Shown one piece after another: positions 25,541 to 34,200 of a stretch of DNA of 38,255 nt. Numbering within the stretch: the stretch's first letter is position 1; the number at the start of each line of letters is the position of its first letter. The notes under the pieces were generated by a model, which saw nothing but the letters and a program-made list of their open reading frames with translations, ran no database searches and was not told where the DNA came from. Source of the stretch: Nodosilinea sp. LEGE 06152 (GTDB lineage Bacteria > Cyanobacteriota > Cyanobacteriia > Phormidesmidales > Phormidesmidaceae); contig NZ_JADEWR010000034.1 of NCBI RefSeq assembly GCF_015207525.1, positions 1 through 38,255 on the forward strand, in the 5' to 3' direction. Position numbers and translations under genes: made by a program.

Positions 25541-25570
25541 TGTAGGGGCGTAGCATGCTACGCCCCTACA
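25541..25570. repeat. Palindromic repeat, copy 3 (GTAGGGGC family)
   Basis: This is a perfect 30-bp palindrome with half-site TGTAGGGGCGTAGCA. The outer flanks also pair loosely (AAAACGGATATTCA against the complement of TGAATCTGCGTTT). It lies between the stop of thiC and the start of the Uma2 gene. Centre bases differ from the other two copies in a compensated way. Confidence 0.9.
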
Positions 25571-25610
25571 GGGTTCCTGATAGTGAATCTGCGTTTCCTA
25601 AACCACAGAT

Positions 25611-26981
25611 CTAAACCACGGCCTTTTCCCTAGCCAAGAACTTCTCTAGCTCGGTCAGGGCGTCGGCATCGACCTTGGTCTGCATGGGGCAGAACTTGGG
25701 GCCGCACATGGAGCAGAACTCAGCGGTTTTGTAGATGTCGGCAGGCAGGGTTTCGTCGTGGTACTCCTTGGCCCGTTCAGGATCCAGCGACAGCTCGAAC
25801 TGCTTGTTCCAGTCGAAGTTGTAGCGGGCGTGGGACATGGCATCGTCGCGATCGCGTGCCCCAGGCCGATGCCGGGCAATATCGGCAGCGTGGGCGGCAA
25901 TCTTGTAGGCGATTAGCCCCGCCCGCACGTCTTCGGCATTCGGCAAACCCAGGTGCTCCTTCGGCGTCACGTAGCAGAGCATCGCCGCCCCGCTCCAACC
26001 CGCCAGCGCTGCGCCAATGGCCGAGCTGATGTGGTCGTAGCCAGCGGCGATGTCGGTCACCAATGGTCCCAGCACGTAGAAAGGCGCTTCGGCACACTCC
26101 TCCATCTGCTTTTTGACGTTGTAGTCGATCTGATCCATCGGTACATGGCCGGGGCCTTCGACCATCACCTGCACGTCGTGCTCCCAAGCCTGGCGGGTAA
26201 GCTGACCCAGGGTTTTGAGTTCCGCCATTTGAGCGGCATCGGTGGCATCGTGCAGGCAGCCGGGGCGCAGGGAATCCCCCAAACTAAAGCTCACGTCGTA
26301 GCGCTTGAAGATTTCGATGATGTCGTTGAAGTGGGTGTAGAGCGGGTTTTGCCTGTGGTGGTGCAGCATCCAGCGGGCGAGGATGCCGCCGCCGCGCGAG
26401 ACGATGCCGGTAATGCGATCGCGCACCAACGGCAAATGCTCAATCAAAATCCCGGCGTGGATGGTCTGGTAGTCAACCCCCTGCTGGGCGTGCTTTTCGA
26501 TGATGTGCAGAAAGTCGTCGGCGGTGAGGTTCTCGATGTTGCCGTGAACGCTCTCTAGGGCCTGATAGACAGGGACGGTACCGATGGGAATAGTGGAAGC
26601 CTTGATGATGGCGGTGCGAATGGCATCCAAATCGCCGCCCCCGGTGGACAAATCCATCAGGGTGTCGGCCCCGTACTTCACCGCCAGGTGCAGCTTGGCC
26701 ACTTCTTCGTTGATATCCGACGAGTTAGGCGACGCGCCGATGTTGGCATTCACCTTGCATTTTGAGGCGATGCCGATCGCCATTGGCTCCAAGTTGGGGT
26801 GGTTGATGTTGGCGGGGATGATCATTCGACCCCGCGCCACCTCATCGCGGATCAGATCCTCGGGCAGGTTCTCTCGCTTTGCCACATAGGCCATTTCCTC
26901 AGTGATTACGCCCTGGCGAGCGTAGTGCATCTGCGACACGTTGGCGTGGCCCTGGCGCTTAGCGATCCATTTAGTTCTCAT
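25611..26981 (-). CDS. thiC: Phosphomethylpyrimidine synthase ThiC
   Basis: ThiC is a radical-SAM enzyme that rearranges aminoimidazole ribotide to HMP phosphate, the pyrimidine half of thiamine. The 456 residues include GRMIIPANINHPNLEPMAIG, then NANIGASPNSSD, YQTIHAGI and MVEGPGHVPMDQI. The C-terminal [4Fe-4S] motif is CSMCGPKFC (Cys423, Cys426, Cys431). The length fits the short cyanobacterial/plant form without the extra N-terminal domain of E. coli ThiC. The start is ATG 26981, with AGAGGT 6 nt upstream. A TPP riboswitch lies about 175 nt upstream, and a hairpin covers the ribosome-binding site, so feedback control by thiamine pyrophosphate is expected. Confidence 0.97.
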   Translation of the reverse strand: MRTKWIAKRQGHANVSQMHYARQGVITEEMAYVAKRENLPEDLIRDEVARGRMIIPANINHPNLEPMAIGIASKCKVNANIGASPNSSDINEEVAKLHLAVKYGADTLMDLSTGGGDLDAIRTAIIKASTIPIGTVPVYQALESVHGNIENLTADDFLHIIEKHAQQGVDYQTIHAGILIEHLPLVRDRITGIVSRGGGILARWMLHHHRQNPLYTHFNDIIEIFKRYDVSFSLGDSLRPGCLHDATDAAQMAELKTLGQLTRQAWEHDVQVMVEGPGHVPMDQIDYNVKKQMEECAEAPFYVLGPLVTDIAAGYDHISSAIGAALAGWSGAAMLCYVTPKEHLGLPNAEDVRAGLIAYKIAAHAADIARHRPGARDRDDAMSHARYNFDWNKQFELSLDPERAKEYHDETLPADIYKTAEFCSMCGPKFCPMQTKVDADALTELEKFLAREKAVV

Positions 26982-26987
26982 GGGTTT

Positions 26988-27010
26988 ACCTCTGGTGTGG
27001 CGCTAGAGGT
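26988..27010 (-). promoter_or_regulatory. Putative anti-SD hairpin of the thiC riboswitch
   Basis: On the thiC strand ACCTCT (27010-27005) is perfectly complementary to AGAGGT (26993-26988), which is the Shine-Dalgarno sequence ending 6 nt before the ATG. An 11-nt loop separates them. This looks like the sequestering stem of a translational expression platform. How ligand binding would open it is not visible. Confidence 0.5.
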
Positions 27011-27154
27011 CTTGCCTGAGTCGGGGTGGGTTTGGATGGGTAAAGCCGAGATTGGTGGAGCGATCGCAGGCAAAGCTCAGCAAACTGCTTAATCTTCACC
27101 TAACGCTCTGAAAATAGCTCCAGAACACCAATCTACTCGTCGTTTCGGCTGGTT

Positions 27155-27252
27155 ACCGCAAGCAACGCTTTCCTCCGCTGGTATTAACCAGGTCAGGTTC
27201 TGAGGGTATGATCTCAGTCCGATGAGTCGGACACCCCTAGCTTGCTGGCATC
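27155..27252 (-). ncRNA. TPP riboswitch upstream of thiC
   Basis: The reverse strand carries the THI-element core: GGGGTGTCCG (around 27237), CTGAGATCATACCC (27217 on), GAACCTGACCTGGTTAAT and CAGCGGAGGAAAGCG. P1 arms AGCAAGC (27246-27240) and GCTTGC (27163-27158) close it. These are the conserved pyrimidine- and pyrophosphate-binding bases of TPP aptamers. It should repress thiC when thiamine pyrophosphate is abundant. Confidence 0.97.
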
Positions 27253-27803
27253 GTACCACTGATAGTTAGGGCCAGCGCGAATTAGTTACGGTTCCTCATA
27301 GAGCGCGCCGACGCCCTATGGTCAGAACGAAGGGAGCAGATAGAAAACGAAAACAGCTTCTGATGGCAAACTTTCAGCAATGTGAGCTGCCCTGACTATT
27401 CCGTTATAAATAATGCAGGCCAGGGCAATTGAGCGAACTGCTGAGTGTAGCGATTAGATCTGTTCATAGCTTTAAGTATTCCTACAGACGGGTAAAGCGC
27501 TAGCTAACTTAGTTCCTCCGTGAGAGGAAGGGGCATGGTGTAGTTTCTATGATGCACTTAGTGTCGCTGCAGATTTTTTCTACAAAAGTAGCGCCGCTAC
27601 CAGCTGAGGCTATGAAGTCTCTCTGAGCACAGAGCACAAAATAATAGGGAAGCTAGCTGCCACAAGCAGAAACAAAATGAGTTTCACAGTTAAGAGCAGT
27701 CCGGGTCTAGGAGTATAGCTGTCGCTTTTGTTTTCCAGCAATAGATATTACTGCTCTTGCGAAACTATTCGCAAAAAAACCTTGTCGCATGGAGTATCTT
27801 GAC
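27253..27803. other. Intergenic region of about 550 bp between thiC leader and the DUF4383 gene
   Basis: This region separates two divergent transcription units and should hold the thiC promoter (reverse strand) and the DUF4383 promoter (forward strand). I see no open frame with a ribosome-binding site, no tRNA-like fold and no strong inverted repeat in it. Confidence 0.5.
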
Positions 27804-28310
27804 ATGAATGAATTTAGTATGAACAGCGAACAAAAATGTGCATTAGCACTGGGAATCATCTTTACCTTTATAGGAATTGCTGGTTTTATTCCCGCTCTCG
27901 TTAACCTGCCTACCGAAGGTATGGGATCTAGCGTACCGCTAGACGCAAGCTCAATTCCAATCAGCGGTGGGCCTGATTATATGGCGGCTTACCTGAGGGG
28001 TTTTGGCTATCTGTTTGGGCTTTTTCCAACTAACCTGCTGCACAACATGGTTCACTTAGCCATCGGCGGCTTCGGTCTATTTTCGGCCACGGGTAAAGAA
28101 GGGGCATTTAGATACAATCGATTTTTTGCAATTAGCTACTTGCTGCTTGCCGTGATGGGGTTAATTCCGCTTTCGAATACCCTCTTTGGCATCATGCCTA
28201 TCTTTGGCAACAACGTTTGGTTCAACGCTGTAACTGGCGCGATCGCGGCTTACTTCGCCTTCGTCTGGCACCCCAGCCATCCCGAATCGACGGCTCCTTC
28301 TACTCAGTAG
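27804..28310 (+). CDS. DUF4383 family membrane protein
   Basis: This protein is about 168 residues with four predicted transmembrane helices. The DUF4383 signature is the second-helix motif LFPTNLLHNMVHLAIGGFGL, followed by FRYNRFFAISYLLLAVMGLI and a last helix near VWFNAVTGAIAAYFAFVWH. The family is widespread in cyanobacteria and actinobacteria and has no assigned function. ATG 27804 is preferred to ATG 27789 because GGAG at 27791-27794 lies 9 nt before it, and the upstream start has no such site. A clear terminator follows. It is convergent with the symporter gene. Confidence 0.9.
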   Translation: MNEFSMNSEQKCALALGIIFTFIGIAGFIPALVNLPTEGMGSSVPLDASSIPISGGPDYMAAYLRGFGYLFGLFPTNLLHNMVHLAIGGFGLFSATGKEGAFRYNRFFAISYLLLAVMGLIPLSNTLFGIMPIFGNNVWFNAVTGAIAAYFAFVWHPSHPESTAPSTQ

Positions 28311-28340
28311 GTGTCTGATTAGTTCTGCCATAGCTAACGC

Positions 28341-28382
28341 TAAGCGCACGGTTTCTTGTGACCGTGCGCTTACTCCGTTTTT
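28341..28382 (+). terminator. Rho-independent terminator after the DUF4383 gene
   Basis: A perfect 12-bp stem, TAAGCGCACGGT (28341-28352) with ACCGTGCGCTTA (28361-28372), and an 8-nt loop are followed by GTTTTTA (28377-28383). It lies 30 nt after the DUF4383 stop and just beyond the stop of the convergent symporter. Confidence 0.85.
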
Positions 28383-29895
28383 AGCTACTTTGGGTATCGG
28401 TCAACCTATCAGCTAGCAGCGCATCGCTCTCACCGTAGGCGCGGATGTCGCGGCTGAGAATGCCGAAGTCAAACGCTTCCGTTTTGCCGCCCTGAGCCTT
28501 GAGCTGAATCCATCCCAGGCAGATCAGCGTTGAAACCACAATTGGGGCGGCAAAGCTGACCAGCAGATCGCCTGCAAAAGGCAAGCCATTCCAGGGGCTA
28601 AAGTCGGGCCGGGGGAAGAACAGGGCACCGGATGCGATCGCAGCCACCGCGCTCCAAAACGCCATCGTCCCCGTCAGCTTTCTGGAATACAGCCCAAACA
28701 GCACCGGAAACAGCGCCCCGGCGCAGACTAGGTCGGCTAGCAAAAACAGATACAGCACGTTGTAACCCCGAGCCGCGATCGCGATCGCGGGTAGCCCCAC
28801 CACCAGCATCAGCAGCCGGGTGATCTGCAAAATGCCGCTGGCGGGTCGATTTGGAAACATCCGCAGCAGGTCGGTGGTAAACACGCTGGCGATGCCGTTG
28901 AGCAGCGAGTCGAGGCTGCTCATCACCAGGGCCAGCACCAGCACCAGCACCGCAATACTCACCCAGCCCGGCAGGTTCAGCGCTTGGATGAGGGAGAAAA
29001 AGGCGCGATCGTCATTGAACCCAAAATGCATGGCCACAATGCCTAGCAGCCCGGAGATGAACAGCATCGGCAAAATCACGAGAAACGAGCCGAGGAACGA
29101 TCGCCGCACCACCTGATCGCTCTTGCAGGCGTAGATCCGCTGCCAGTTGGTCTGGTTAAACATCTCGGCGGCGATCACCGCGATGAACAGCGTGGCCCCA
29201 AACTTGATGCCGGGGCCGTTGGCCAGTGTCAGCAGCGCTGGCGCGGTCTGGGTAACGGGGGCGATCGCACTGCCCCAGCCGCCCAGGGCAAATACCGCAA
29301 TGCCAAAGCTCAGCAGCAGCAGCGGCACAATCACCACAAACTGAATCGCGTCGGTAAAAATTGTCGCCGCTAGGCCGCCCACCAGGGTGTAGGCAAACAC
29401 CGCCACCATCACCAGCAGAGCGGTGAGCCAGAGGGGCACCCCGGCCATGAGTTCGACGGCTTTGGCGATCGCCGTCAGCTCCGCCGCCAGGTACACAAAC
29501 AGGTAAAACACCACAATGCCCAAGGTCAGCCGGTACATGGCATTGCCAAAGCGGTGCAGTACGTATTCGTTCAATGAGTGGCCCTTGGGCATGAGAAACC
29601 GCATGCGCGTACCCATAAAGGCAAACAAGGCCGCCGGGGTAGCCTGCCCGATGCAGTAGCCGACAATGCCCGCAATGCCGCTGGTAGCTCCCACTTCAGG
29701 CGGGCTAAACAAAATCCAAGCGCCCATGGCCGAGGCCACAATGGTCGCCAGAGCCATAGGGGTGCCTACGCTGTTGCGGCTGACCATGTAATCCTCCAGG
29801 CTAATGGTGCGGCGGCTGGCCTGGAGCAGCCCAATCAGCGTAAAGCTGGCCACGGTAATTAGGGTGACGGCGACAGCCGTTGCACTCAGCGTCAT
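28381..29895 (-). CDS. Sodium/solute symporter (SSF) family, candidate thiamine or thiamine-precursor transporter
   Basis: This 504-residue SSF-family symporter has about 13 hydrophobic helices. Family features are SLEDYMVSRNSVGTPMALAT near the start, ATIVASAMGAWILFSPPEVG, then TLVGGLAATIFTDAIQFVVI, NQTNWQRIYACKS and ALVMSSLDSLLNGIASVFTT. These are the conserved SSF helices of proteins such as PanF and PutP. ATG 29895 is preferred because GAGGTGAG (29910-29903) is its Shine-Dalgarno sequence; the GTG at 29907 lies inside that site. A TPP riboswitch precedes it and the only metabolic neighbour is thiC. This points to uptake of thiamine, HMP or a related compound. SSF proteins under TPP control have been predicted elsewhere (ThiV), but the substrate here is inference. 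Confidence 0.9.
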   Translation of the reverse strand: MTLSATAVAVTLITVASFTLIGLLQASRRTISLEDYMVSRNSVGTPMALATIVASAMGAWILFSPPEVGATSGIAGIVGYCIGQATPAALFAFMGTRMRFLMPKGHSLNEYVLHRFGNAMYRLTLGIVVFYLFVYLAAELTAIAKAVELMAGVPLWLTALLVMVAVFAYTLVGGLAATIFTDAIQFVVIVPLLLLSFGIAVFALGGWGSAIAPVTQTAPALLTLANGPGIKFGATLFIAVIAAEMFNQTNWQRIYACKSDQVVRRSFLGSFLVILPMLFISGLLGIVAMHFGFNDDRAFFSLIQALNLPGWVSIAVLVLVLALVMSSLDSLLNGIASVFTTDLLRMFPNRPASGILQITRLLMLVVGLPAIAIAARGYNVLYLFLLADLVCAGALFPVLFGLYSRKLTGTMAFWSAVAAIASGALFFPRPDFSPWNGLPFAGDLLVSFAAPIVVSTLICLGWIQLKAQGGKTEAFDFGILSRDIRAYGESDALLADRLTDTQSS

Positions 29896-29902
29896 ATAAC
29901 AA

Positions 29903-29999
29903 CTCACCTCGTTAGGGTTGGGTGGTTGCTAGAGGCGGCTGCCTGAGAGAACAGGAGACCGCAGAACAGACGACTCGTAGAACACGTTTACAGGTGAGG
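29903..29999 (-). promoter_or_regulatory. Putative SD/anti-SD pair in the symporter leader
   Basis: On the transcript CTCACCT (29999-29993) is perfectly complementary to AGGTGAG (29909-29903), the ribosome-binding site of the symporter. A separate hairpin, CGAGCCG-GTG-CGGCTCG (30017-30001), stands between this anti-SD and the TPP aptamer. The arrangement suits a translational on/off platform. Confidence 0.45.
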
Positions 30000-30023
30000 C
30001 CGAGCCGCACCGGCTCGTAATCT

Positions 30024-30116
30024 CAATCAACGCTTTCCTCCGCTGGCATTAACCAGGTCAGGTTCCGAGGGTATGATCTCAGCCCGATTGCTCGGACACC
30101 CCTAGCTCGATAGCAT
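30024..30116 (-). ncRNA. TPP riboswitch upstream of the SSF symporter
   Basis: The reverse strand has the same conserved core as the thiC leader: GGGGTGTCCG, CTGAGATCATACCC (30082 on), GGAACCTGACCTGGTTAATG and CAGCGGAGGAAAGCG. The P1 arms differ from the thiC copy, so it is an independent aptamer and not a recent duplicate of the whole leader. It lies about 130 nt upstream of the symporter ATG, with nothing else between them. Confidence 0.96.
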
Positions 30117-30220
30117 CCTACCACTGGTGACGGATCTAGAGCTGGGAGATAATGAAACCAAAGACCTGACTGCTGACAGCAGCTAAGCACCTTGCAGCAA
30201 GGGACGAAGAAGAGAGGCAT

Positions 30221-30526
30221 ATGAACAGGTTTGAGATTTTGACTCCCTTGAACTTCTCTGTTCGCACCTCAGATGACCACTGGCAAAAACTTATTACAAA
30301 ACACCCCGACATTGCCGACCCTGAAGCGAGGGTGAGACAAGCCTTAGCAGAACCAGATGAAATTTGTCAGAGTAGTCGTGATGTCAACATGTTGCTGTTC
30401 TACCTGACCCTAAAACAGCGGCGGTGAGTAGCTGTAGTTACCCGCAGGCTCAATGGAGAAGGCTTTCTAATCACCGCTTACCAGACCGACGCTATTAAAG
30501 AAGGAACCCTGCTATGGCACAAGTAA
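30221..30526 (+). pseudogene. DUF4258/PBECR-like nuclease toxin gene interrupted by one stop codon
   Basis: The frame starts at ATG 30221 with MNRFEILTPLNFSVRTSDDH and meets TGA at 30425-30427 after LLFYLTLKQRR. The same frame then runs on as VAVVTRRLNGEGFLITAYQT and DAIKEGTLLWHK to TAA at 30524-30526. As I recall the family, the residue after RR is Trp (TGG), so a single TGG-to-TGA change explains the break. The intact protein of about 101 residues would be a small RNase-like toxin of the type often paired with DUF2283. The next gene, DUF2283, starts inside its last codons. It is probably inactive unless the stop is read through or is a sequence error. Confidence 0.75.
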
Positions 30527-30741
30527 AAATCTATTATGAGCCAGAGCTAGAACTGCTGACGGTGTTTTGGCAACCGCCCCGCAAAAAACAAATTGCTACA
30601 GAACTCGGCGATGGCGCGATTTTGATCAAAGACGAAACTACCGGGGAGCCTATCGGTATGGAGCTTCTCTCCTCCCGCCCTAATGATGATCGCTTTGACA
30701 GCGTCAGCGTTGAAATGGGTCGCTTAGCCGAAGCATCCTAA
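30514..30741 (+). CDS. DUF2283 family protein (probable antitoxin)
   Basis: This is a 75-residue DUF2283 protein. It has the family start MAQVKIYYEPELELLTVFW and a C-terminal GDGAILIKDETTGEPIGMEL core. It overlaps the end of the interrupted toxin frame by 13 nt, the normal arrangement for this pair, so it was once translationally coupled. With the toxin broken it may be an orphan antitoxin under relaxed selection, but its own frame is complete. A second, degraded DUF2283 gene lies at 5487-5654. A role as antitoxin is inferred from pairing. Confidence 0.85.
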   Translation: MAQVKIYYEPELELLTVFWQPPRKKQIATELGDGAILIKDETTGEPIGMELLSSRPNDDRFDSVSVEMGRLAEAS

Positions 30742-30858
30742 GGATTCAGGCCGTGGCTGCCCCCTTTACCATTGCAGACAGTTAGCTCTGCTGGAGGCCT
30801 CGCGGCCTTTCAACCAACGGACTGATAGCCCAATTGATCCTCGGTGCGGATAGTGATC

Positions 30859-31278
30859 ATGTCTGGAGAAACTGACCTGACCCAACTGCTCAAAACCATG
30901 CAGCCCGTGCTGCGGCAGGGAGAATATGTGTTTTGCACGCTGCCGAACGCCACCCACTGCCCGCCCCATCTCGACCCCGTGGGCTACTTCAAAGAAGACG
31001 AAGGGCTGACGCTGATGTTGCCCAAGCCCCAGGCCGATACGGCAGGCCTATCCTACTCGGCAGTCTTTGCGCTGATCACGCTGACGGTGCACTCTAGCCT
31101 GGAGGCGGTGGGGTTTATGGCTGCGATCGCCACCCACTTGGCCAGCCACGGCATCAGCGTCAACCCGGTTTCGGCTTTCTACCACGACCACCTGTTTGTG
31201 CCTGCTAGGGATGCTGAGCGTGCGATCGCGCTGCTGCAATCGCTTAGCGACCCAACTTGCTCTGAATCACCCGCTTAA
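30859..31278 (+). CDS. ACT domain-containing protein
   Basis: This protein is 139 residues from ATG 30859; a GTG at 30844 is the longer alternative and is less likely. It begins MSGETDLTQLLKTMQPVLRQ and contains SYSAVFALITLTVHSSLEAV, then IATHLASHGISVNPVSAFYH and DHLFVPARDAERAIALLQSL. This is the layout of the small ACT-type proteins (DUF2241-like plus ACT_7) thought to bind amino acids. The ligand is unknown. The 3' end overlaps the convergent Roco-TIR gene by 35 nt (31244-31278). Confidence 0.85.
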   Translation: MSGETDLTQLLKTMQPVLRQGEYVFCTLPNATHCPPHLDPVGYFKEDEGLTLMLPKPQADTAGLSYSAVFALITLTVHSSLEAVGFMAAIATHLASHGISVNPVSAFYHDHLFVPARDAERAIALLQSLSDPTCSESPA

Positions 31279-34200
31279 TGCCCGTCTCCACATCCAGCCA
31301 CGCCGCATCGCGGTTTTCCCACTGCACCACTGGTGTTCCATTCTGCGGTAGCCAGCTGAGCTTGTTGAATGGCGTATCGCGCCAGTCTACCGGGCGAAGA
31401 ATGATTGGGATAACGCGGGCCTCGCCGCTCTCGTGGCGCTCCATCGCTCGCTTCATCTCAATGTCGTAGCAGTAGTCGGAGGCGATGAAGTCGGCGCTGA
31501 CTAGCAGCAAAATAACGTCGGCCCGGTTGAGGTTGTCGTCGATGTCGCCCGCCCAGTCGTCGCCGGGGAGGATTCTGCGATCGTGCCAGGGTTGAATGAG
31601 CCCCTGCCGTTGCAGCAACTTCAGGTGGGTCTCCAGCTGTTCGCGCAGCAGGTCGTCCTTGTGCGAATAGCTGAAGAATAGGCGCAGGGCCTGGCTGTGG
31701 CGATCCATAGCGGTGGTGGGTTGGCGGGTGCCCTCCAAATCTACCCCATTGAGCAAGTCGCGAATGTTGAGCCGCACCACCTGGCCATCGATCACCTGGG
31801 GAAACTCCGTCAAGCGGCTTTCTTCCATGACGATTAGGTCTTTATAAGGCAAGGCAATACCGGGATGCCCCGGCACGGGCACCAGCTCTTTGGGGGTGAA
31901 CTTAAAGCTACGATGGATGCGATCGAAGTCGGAGCGGATCACCGCCAACAGCCTGCGCCGACTGCTAATCGGGCCATCCACGCTGATGGAAACGCTGCGA
32001 TCCTGCGGGTCGGCTTTGACCAGGGCGCGATCGCCCTCAAAGTGCAGAATCACCCCGGTGCGCCAGCGTAGCTGGTGCTCGCTCAGCACGTGGGTGCGCA
32101 CAATGAAGCGGGGCAGCAATCCCTCCGGCAAAATTGGGTACTGGTAGCGAAAGTTGAGGCACTGGGCGGGTTCAAACTCGGCAGCCTCGGTAGGCTGTTG
32201 TTTGTCCAGCAGGTCGGGAATTAGGTAGCGGTTTTCGTCCTCTTCAAAGCGAAAGCACAGCTCGAACTTGCGCATCAGGTCGAGCAAAAAACCGTGGCGC
32301 TCGGGGGGATAATTTTGAGCATCCAGATGGCGGCTCAGGCAAGCGGCTTCCAGTTCGCCTTTGGTCTCCGCTAGCTCGTCGGCGTTGAGCAGGGTGTAAA
32401 TGCCGCTGGTGACCCAGTGGGGGTTGAGCACGTGGGTATCGCGCAGGCGGGGGTCGTCTTTGTAGTTGAGAGCAATGCCGAGGCTGTGGAGGTGGACGGC
32501 GAGGGAATTTTGCGCGCCATAGTCGGTTTCGCCATCGGTTTTGCAAAATTCTCGAAATTGCTCGAAGGAGATGTAGTTTTCGGCCATGGCCGACAGCCGA
32601 TCTTTAATCGCTACCCAACTGGCGGGGAAGGGATCGCGCAGGTGCTCCAAAGCGTCGGTTTCGCGTTCGATCGCGGCGCGGAGGTGGTCGATGCCCTGAC
32701 CGGTCTCGCAGTCGGTGGCGATGAACTCGCGAATGTTGGGAAATTTTTGCTGCAATGCGCCCCGGTTGACATCGAAGGGGTGCTCTTTGATTTTGTTGAG
32801 CACGACGAGAGTGGGGGAGTTGCCGCCAAAGCTTTGGATGAGTTCGAGCCAGTACTCGGCATCGGCATCTTCGTGCCCCTGGCGACCGTTGAGGACGAGT
32901 AGGTAAAGGCTGCGCTCGGTGAGAAAAAACTGGTGGGTTGAGTGCATAATCTCTTGCCCACCAAAGTCCCACATATGGAGGGTGATGTCTTCGGAGTCAT
33001 TGAGACGAATAGGCCATTGAGTAATTTGAATGCCTTCAGTTTTGGCAGAATTTGAATCAAATCTTTGGTAAGTCAGGCGATTAACTAAAGAGGTTTTGCC
33101 CACCGTACCGAAACCAACCAAAATCAGTTTTGCTTCGTTAAGAGGTTGACGACTAGACAATATCTCAAAATAGTATTTGAGAATATCTTGTGGGTCAGTT
33201 GTAGTTGCCCCCTTGTCTACTTCTATATGCGTAGGCCCAAGAATTTCATTGGGAATTCCTAGTTTTTCATTGCCATGTATGAAAAGTGCTTTTAAGCTTG
33301 ATATGTCTTGCAAGAAATGAGGCAAAACGGAGAGTTCACTATTGGTTATTTCGAGCCGTTCAAGTCTGGTTAATTTACGGACAAAAGACGGAATCTCCGT
33401 AAGCTTGTTTTGACCAAGGCAAAGTTCCTTGAGATTAATTAGTTTTTCAAGGTTAGCTGGTAGTTCTTGCAGTTGATTGCGTCCAAGGTCAAGCCGAATT
33501 AATTCCTTGAGGTTCCCTAATTCTTGTGGCAAGATTGTCAATCGATTCGTTCGCAAATCGAGATTTTCAAGACTAGTAAGTTTTTCCACTACTTTTGGCA
33601 ATAACTCTAGCCGGTTGTGAGAAATATTAAGCTCCTTGAGATGAGTAAGCCGACCTAATTCAATCGGCAGATCTGTCAATTCATTGAAGGGAAGGAAAAG
33701 TGTTGCTAAATTGGAGAGTTTGCCTAACTCTTTTGGTATCGACTTTAATTCATTGTCAAATATAGAAAGTCGTCTCAATTCAATTAATCCACCTAGTTCT
33801 TTGGGTATAGTTTTTAATTTGTTCTGTGACAGAATCAACTGTTTTAGATTGACAAGTTTTCCTGTTTCTGGTGAAATGAGTTTTAGCTGATTTCGCTGGA
33901 GAATAAGCCCTTCCAGCTTGACTAATTCTCCTAGCTCTTTTGGCGTTTTTGTTAATTGGTTATCTGTCAAGTCTAATATCGTTAAATTTGTGAGTTTTCC
34001 GAAGCTGGCGGGAATCGCTGCCAGTTGATTTTGAGAGAGGTCAAGCTCTGCAAGCTTGGTGAGCTGCCCCAGGTTGTCGGGGATCGCCGTTAGTTGGTTT
34101 TGGGAGAGGTCAAGCGCTATCAAATTGATTAGATTTCCCAAGCTTTCGGGAATTGCTGTCATTCCTAAGCCTGACAAATCAAGCTCAGTTGCGCCACTTT

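Noticed and set aside
30023..30220. 65-codon reverse frame
   Set aside because: It runs through the conserved TPP riboswitch, so the sequence is explained by the RNA.
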